Below, piece by piece: positions 61,667 to 64,000 of a DNA stretch of 64,000 nucleotides. Each line of letters opens with the position of its first letter. Position 1 is the first letter of the stretch. Location of the stretch: positions 1 through 64,000 of the forward strand of contig NZ_RAHJ01000022.1 of the NCBI RefSeq assembly GCF_003605755.1, given 5' to 3'. Below the pieces are notes generated by a model. It ran no database searches. It worked only from the letters and a program-made list of their open reading frames with translations, and was not told where the DNA came from. The stretch is from Tsuneonella suprasediminis (lineage in GTDB: Bacteria > Pseudomonadota > Alphaproteobacteria > Sphingomonadales > Sphingomonadaceae). Made by a program: the position numbers and the translations under genes.

Positions 61667-62005
61667 TTAGTCGCCTTCGCCCGGTTCGGGGCTGAAGTAT
61701 TTGTCGAACTTGCCTTCTTCACCCTTGTGTTCGTCCGCGTCGGCGGGCGGTTCTTTCTGGCTGGTGATGTTCGGCCATTCGGCGGAATACTTGGTGTTGA
61801 TTTCCAGCCATTGTTCGAGGTTATCCTCGGTATCGGGCAGGATCGCTTCCGCCGGGCATTCCGGTTCGCATACGCCGCAGTCGATGCATTCGCTGGGGTT
61901 GATGACCAGCATGTTTTCGCCTTCGTAGAAGCAATCGACCGGACACACCTCGACGCAATCGGTGTACTTGCACTTGATGCACGCGTCGGTGACGACATAA
62001 GTCAT
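61667..62005 (-). CDS. fdxA: 7Fe ferredoxin FdxA
   Basis: The 112-aa 7Fe ferredoxin has [20 protein letters not shown] and [19 protein letters not shown]. The first motif supplies a [3Fe-4S]/[4Fe-4S] site and the second the classical CxxCxxCxxxCP of a [4Fe-4S] cluster. A tail follows ([19 protein letters not shown]). It is a cytoplasmic electron carrier. The start overlaps the S4-protein stop by 4 nt. Confidence 0.95.
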   Translation of the reverse strand: MTYVVTDACIKCKYTDCVEVCPVDCFYEGENMLVINPSECIDCGVCEPECPAEAILPDTEDNLEQWLEINTKYSAEWPNITSQKEPPADADEHKGEEGKFDKYFSPEPGEGD

Positions 62006-62313
62006 GGAAGCTGGCCCCTTTCAGGCGATTGATCTTTCTGGCCCGCTATCGCGGTTTGCCGCGTCGGGTCAAGCACCCGATAACATGCCTGTGCCTCTGC
62101 CGCCGGGCCGCGCCGGGTGGGCAGGGCGGCGATTTCGATCACCTGAACCCCACCGGGCAGCGGAATCGTAAGCGTATCGCCGGCGATAATATCCTGACTC
62201 GCCCGCACCACGCGCTGCCCGTTGCGGCGGATATGCCCCTGACCGACAAGCGCCTGTGCGATGCTGCGGGTTTTCACCAGCCGCAACTGCCACAGCAGCT
62301 TGTCGATTCGCAT
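62002..62313 (-). CDS. S4-domain RNA-binding protein (Hsp15-like)
   Basis: The 103-aa product is a single S4 domain: [40 protein letters not shown] and [20 protein letters not shown]. This resembles Hsp15/YrfH, which binds stalled 50S subunits carrying nascent peptidyl-tRNA. It is coupled to fdxA and follows the helicase gene, an order seen in other alphaproteobacteria. Confidence 0.88.
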   Translation of the reverse strand: MRIDKLLWQLRLVKTRSIAQALVGQGHIRRNGQRVVRASQDIIAGDTLTIPLPGGVQVIEIAALPTRRGPAAEAQACYRVLDPTRQTAIAGQKDQSPERGQLP

Positions 62314-62322
62314 ATCAGCCGA

Positions 62323-63999
62323 TCATTTGCGGAGCAGGTCCGCCAATGCGGCAAAGGCATTGCCGGGTTGCGGGGCGGATTGCGCGGGGCCGTTGCGCGG
62401 TTTGCCGCCCCCCTTTCGCGGCGGGCGTTTGCCCTGCGGCTTGCTCCGGGGCGATTCGCCTTTGTGTGCGGTGCCTTTCTGGCCGCCACCCTTTTGCCTT
62501 TGGCCCCGTTGCTTGCCGCCTGCCTTCGCCGGGCGCCCGGCGCCATCGCCATCGGCGCGGCGGGCGAATCCGGGGCGCCAGTTCCACCGGTCGGGCGCGG
62601 GCGGGCCAAAGGCACCTTCGGCCAGCGCGCGCGCGCCGTTCGCGCGGAATCCACCCGCGCCCAGCAGGCGTTTCCAGCTATCTTCGGTCAATCCGGTCGA
62701 TACCGCCAGCGCGGGGTCGAGCGTGAACTGGCGCGCAGTGGCCTTCGCCCGCGCTTCGTGTGCGGCGCGCAGCAGCTTCTCTGCAACATCCACCCGCACG
62801 ACCTGTTCGCCCGCGGGGCGATAGCCGCTGGGCAGGCGATCGCCGCCGGGGATTACCGCGCGCATCGCCTCTTCCAGAGGGCGCTTGTCCGCACCGCTGG
62901 CATGGAAGGCCGCCCGTGCGGCAGGCTTGAGCAACGCAGGGGCGAACACGTCGAGCGCGCCGAACACCACGCCCAGCTTACGCAGGAACGGGCGGGCTTC
63001 GCGCGGCAGATGTTCGATCCCGGTGCGTTCGCGGGTGGCATAACCATGCCCCTCGATCAGGTTGAGCAGCAGCGCGCGCGCTTCGCTGCCCGCTGCCGGA
63101 TCGCGCGAAGCCTCCTCCAGTTTAGCAAGCGGTTCGAGCGGAGCGAGTTGCGCGGCGACCCATGCTTCCAGCGCGGTAAGAAATTCGGTTTTTGCCGGTT
63201 CGGGCAAGGCGGCCAGTTCGCGTGAAGGCACAATGCGCGGCGCCGTGGCGATCTGAGTCGCTTCGAGGCGGGCGATTTCCACACCATTCCACGTTACCAC
63301 ACCAGCGGCCAGCGCCATTCCCGGCAAGCCGGCGGTGACGAGCACATGGGCACGATCCCCCAACAGGCGAGGCAGCGCCTTTTCCGCGGCTGACAGCAAC
63401 AGGCGGTGATCGGTATGGTTGGCACGATGATCGACCACGAAACGGAACGCTTCGACATGGCCAATCGGCTCGCCTTCGACGGCGACGATGCCGTCTTCCG
63501 CCAATGTGACGGGCAACAGCGCGGGATCTTGTCCTAGATTCTTCATCAGGATTGCCGTCCTCCGGTTGACGAAGCGTTCTGTCAACCGGGCATGAAGCGC
63601 ATCGGACAATCGCGCCTCTGCCGCGCGGGCCCGTGCGGCCATTTCGTCACGCGCCAGAACCCAGTCGGGCCGCTGGCAAATATAGGCCCAGCTGCGGATC
63701 GCGGCGATGCGCCCTTGCAGCGTGTCGATATCACCGGTCGTCCGGTCCAGTTCGGATATTCGCGCAGCGACATAGTCCGCGCCGAGGTATCCGCCGCGCA
63801 GATCCTGCCACAACCGGGCAACGAAGCGGGTGTGCACGTCGACGCCATGCTGCCGGAAATCGGGCAGGCGGCACACGTCCCACAGACGGCGGACCATGCC
63901 GGGCGTCGTGACGTCATCGGCCAGCGGATCTTCCGCCAGTCGTTTCAGTACCGCCATATCGATCGCCTCCGGCGCGCGGGCGAGTTGCGGTTCGGGCGG
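62323..63999 (-). CDS. Helicase-related protein, C-terminal part (runs off window)
   Basis: The window holds the C-terminal 558 or so codons of a large helicase-related protein; the frame is open past 63957 to the window edge, so the 5' end and the DEAD/helicase core are outside. The visible part has the Suv3/MgpS-type sequence PLADDVTTPGMVRRLWDVCR and a long charged region. The basic C-terminal tail (KAGGKQRGQRQKGGGQKGTA) probably binds RNA. Ordinary core gene. Confidence 0.82.
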   Translation of the reverse strand, partial: PPEPQLARAPEAIDMAVLKRLAEDPLADDVTTPGMVRRLWDVCRLPDFRQHGVDVHTRFVARLWQDLRGGYLGADYVAARISELDRTTGDIDTLQGRIAAIRSWAYICQRPDWVLARDEMAARARAAEARLSDALHARLTERFVNRRTAILMKNLGQDPALLPVTLAEDGIVAVEGEPIGHVEAFRFVVDHRANHTDHRLLLSAAEKALPRLLGDRAHVLVTAGLPGMALAAGVVTWNGVEIARLEATQIATAPRIVPSRELAALPEPAKTEFLTALEAWVAAQLAPLEPLAKLEEASRDPAAGSEARALLLNLIEGHGYATRERTGIEHLPREARPFLRKLGVVFGALDVFAPALLKPAARAAFHASGADKRPLEEAMRAVIPGGDRLPSGYRPAGEQVVRVDVAEKLLRAAHEARAKATARQFTLDPALAVSTGLTEDSWKRLLGAGGFRANGARALAEGAFGPPAPDRWNWRPGFARRADGDGAGRPAKAGGKQRGQRQKGGGQKGTAHKGESPRSKPQGKRPPRKGGGKPRNGPAQSAPQPGNAFAALADLLRK

Positions 64000-64000
64000 G

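Overview
The window is alphaproteobacterial DNA, most likely from Sphingomonadales (the Erythrobacter/Sphingomonas lineage). This is inferred from high GC content, a UrcA-family gene, PopZ, CarD, and the order ppsR-maf-aroE-coaE-dnaQ on one side and hemE-hemJ-rho on the other, followed by mnmE-mnmG-rsmG-parA-parB. The part from about 19.2 kb onward is ordinary, densely packed core chromosome next to the replication origin. The part before that is accessory DNA.

Accessory part (1-19.2 kb). An IS3-family element enters from the left edge and ends at 922, inside the first codons of a LysR gene. A seven-gene leftward cluster follows (MFS, LysE, epimerase, AhpD-like, double GNAT, azoreductase, LysR), then a divergent LysR gene, a NUDIX gene and a tyrosine integrase. 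A 45-nt 3' piece of a tRNA-Arg(CCG) gene at 10790-10834 marks one end of the integrated island. From there to 19.15 kb lies a gene graveyard: a truncated DNA methylase fused tail to tail with a primase fragment, several small intact genes, a frameshifted small gene, an intact mobile mystery A/B (HTH + Fic) pair with a repeated operator, a methylase tail, an RtcA remnant, a truncated and frameshifted HipA, an intact 332-aa HTH protein, and a nuclease-like/NTPase gene broken by a stop codon and joined to an IS5-type transposase end.

Core part (19.2-64 kb). rplM-rpsI come first, then a leftward metallophosphoesterase/lipid-kinase pair, a LytTR two-component pair and fumarase, and a rightward pcm-like/tolC/popZ run. 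Next are iron-sulfur and repair genes (ErpA-type carrier, Xth), SleB-like hydrolase, ptsN, hpf, dnaQ, coaE, aroE, maf and ppsR. The 324-bp gap between ppsR and hemE has DnaA-box-like words, four GANTC sites and an AT-rich stretch, and is the predicted oriC. hemE-hemJ-rho follow. mnmE-mnmG-rsmG-parA-parB carries five parS-type palindromes, three of them inside coding sequence. The right end holds housekeeping genes: msrC, a sugar dehydrogenase, acyl-CoA dehydrogenase, tsaC, carD, fdxA, an S4 protein and a partial helicase.

Two families of dispersed palindromic repeats sit at 30.4-30.9, 53.5 and 59.3-59.5 kb. No rRNA gene, complete tRNA gene, CRISPR array or convincing riboswitch was seen. The most unusual material is the decayed hipA-HTH-nuclease/NTPase operon, the mobile mystery pair with its operator, and the origin/partition region.
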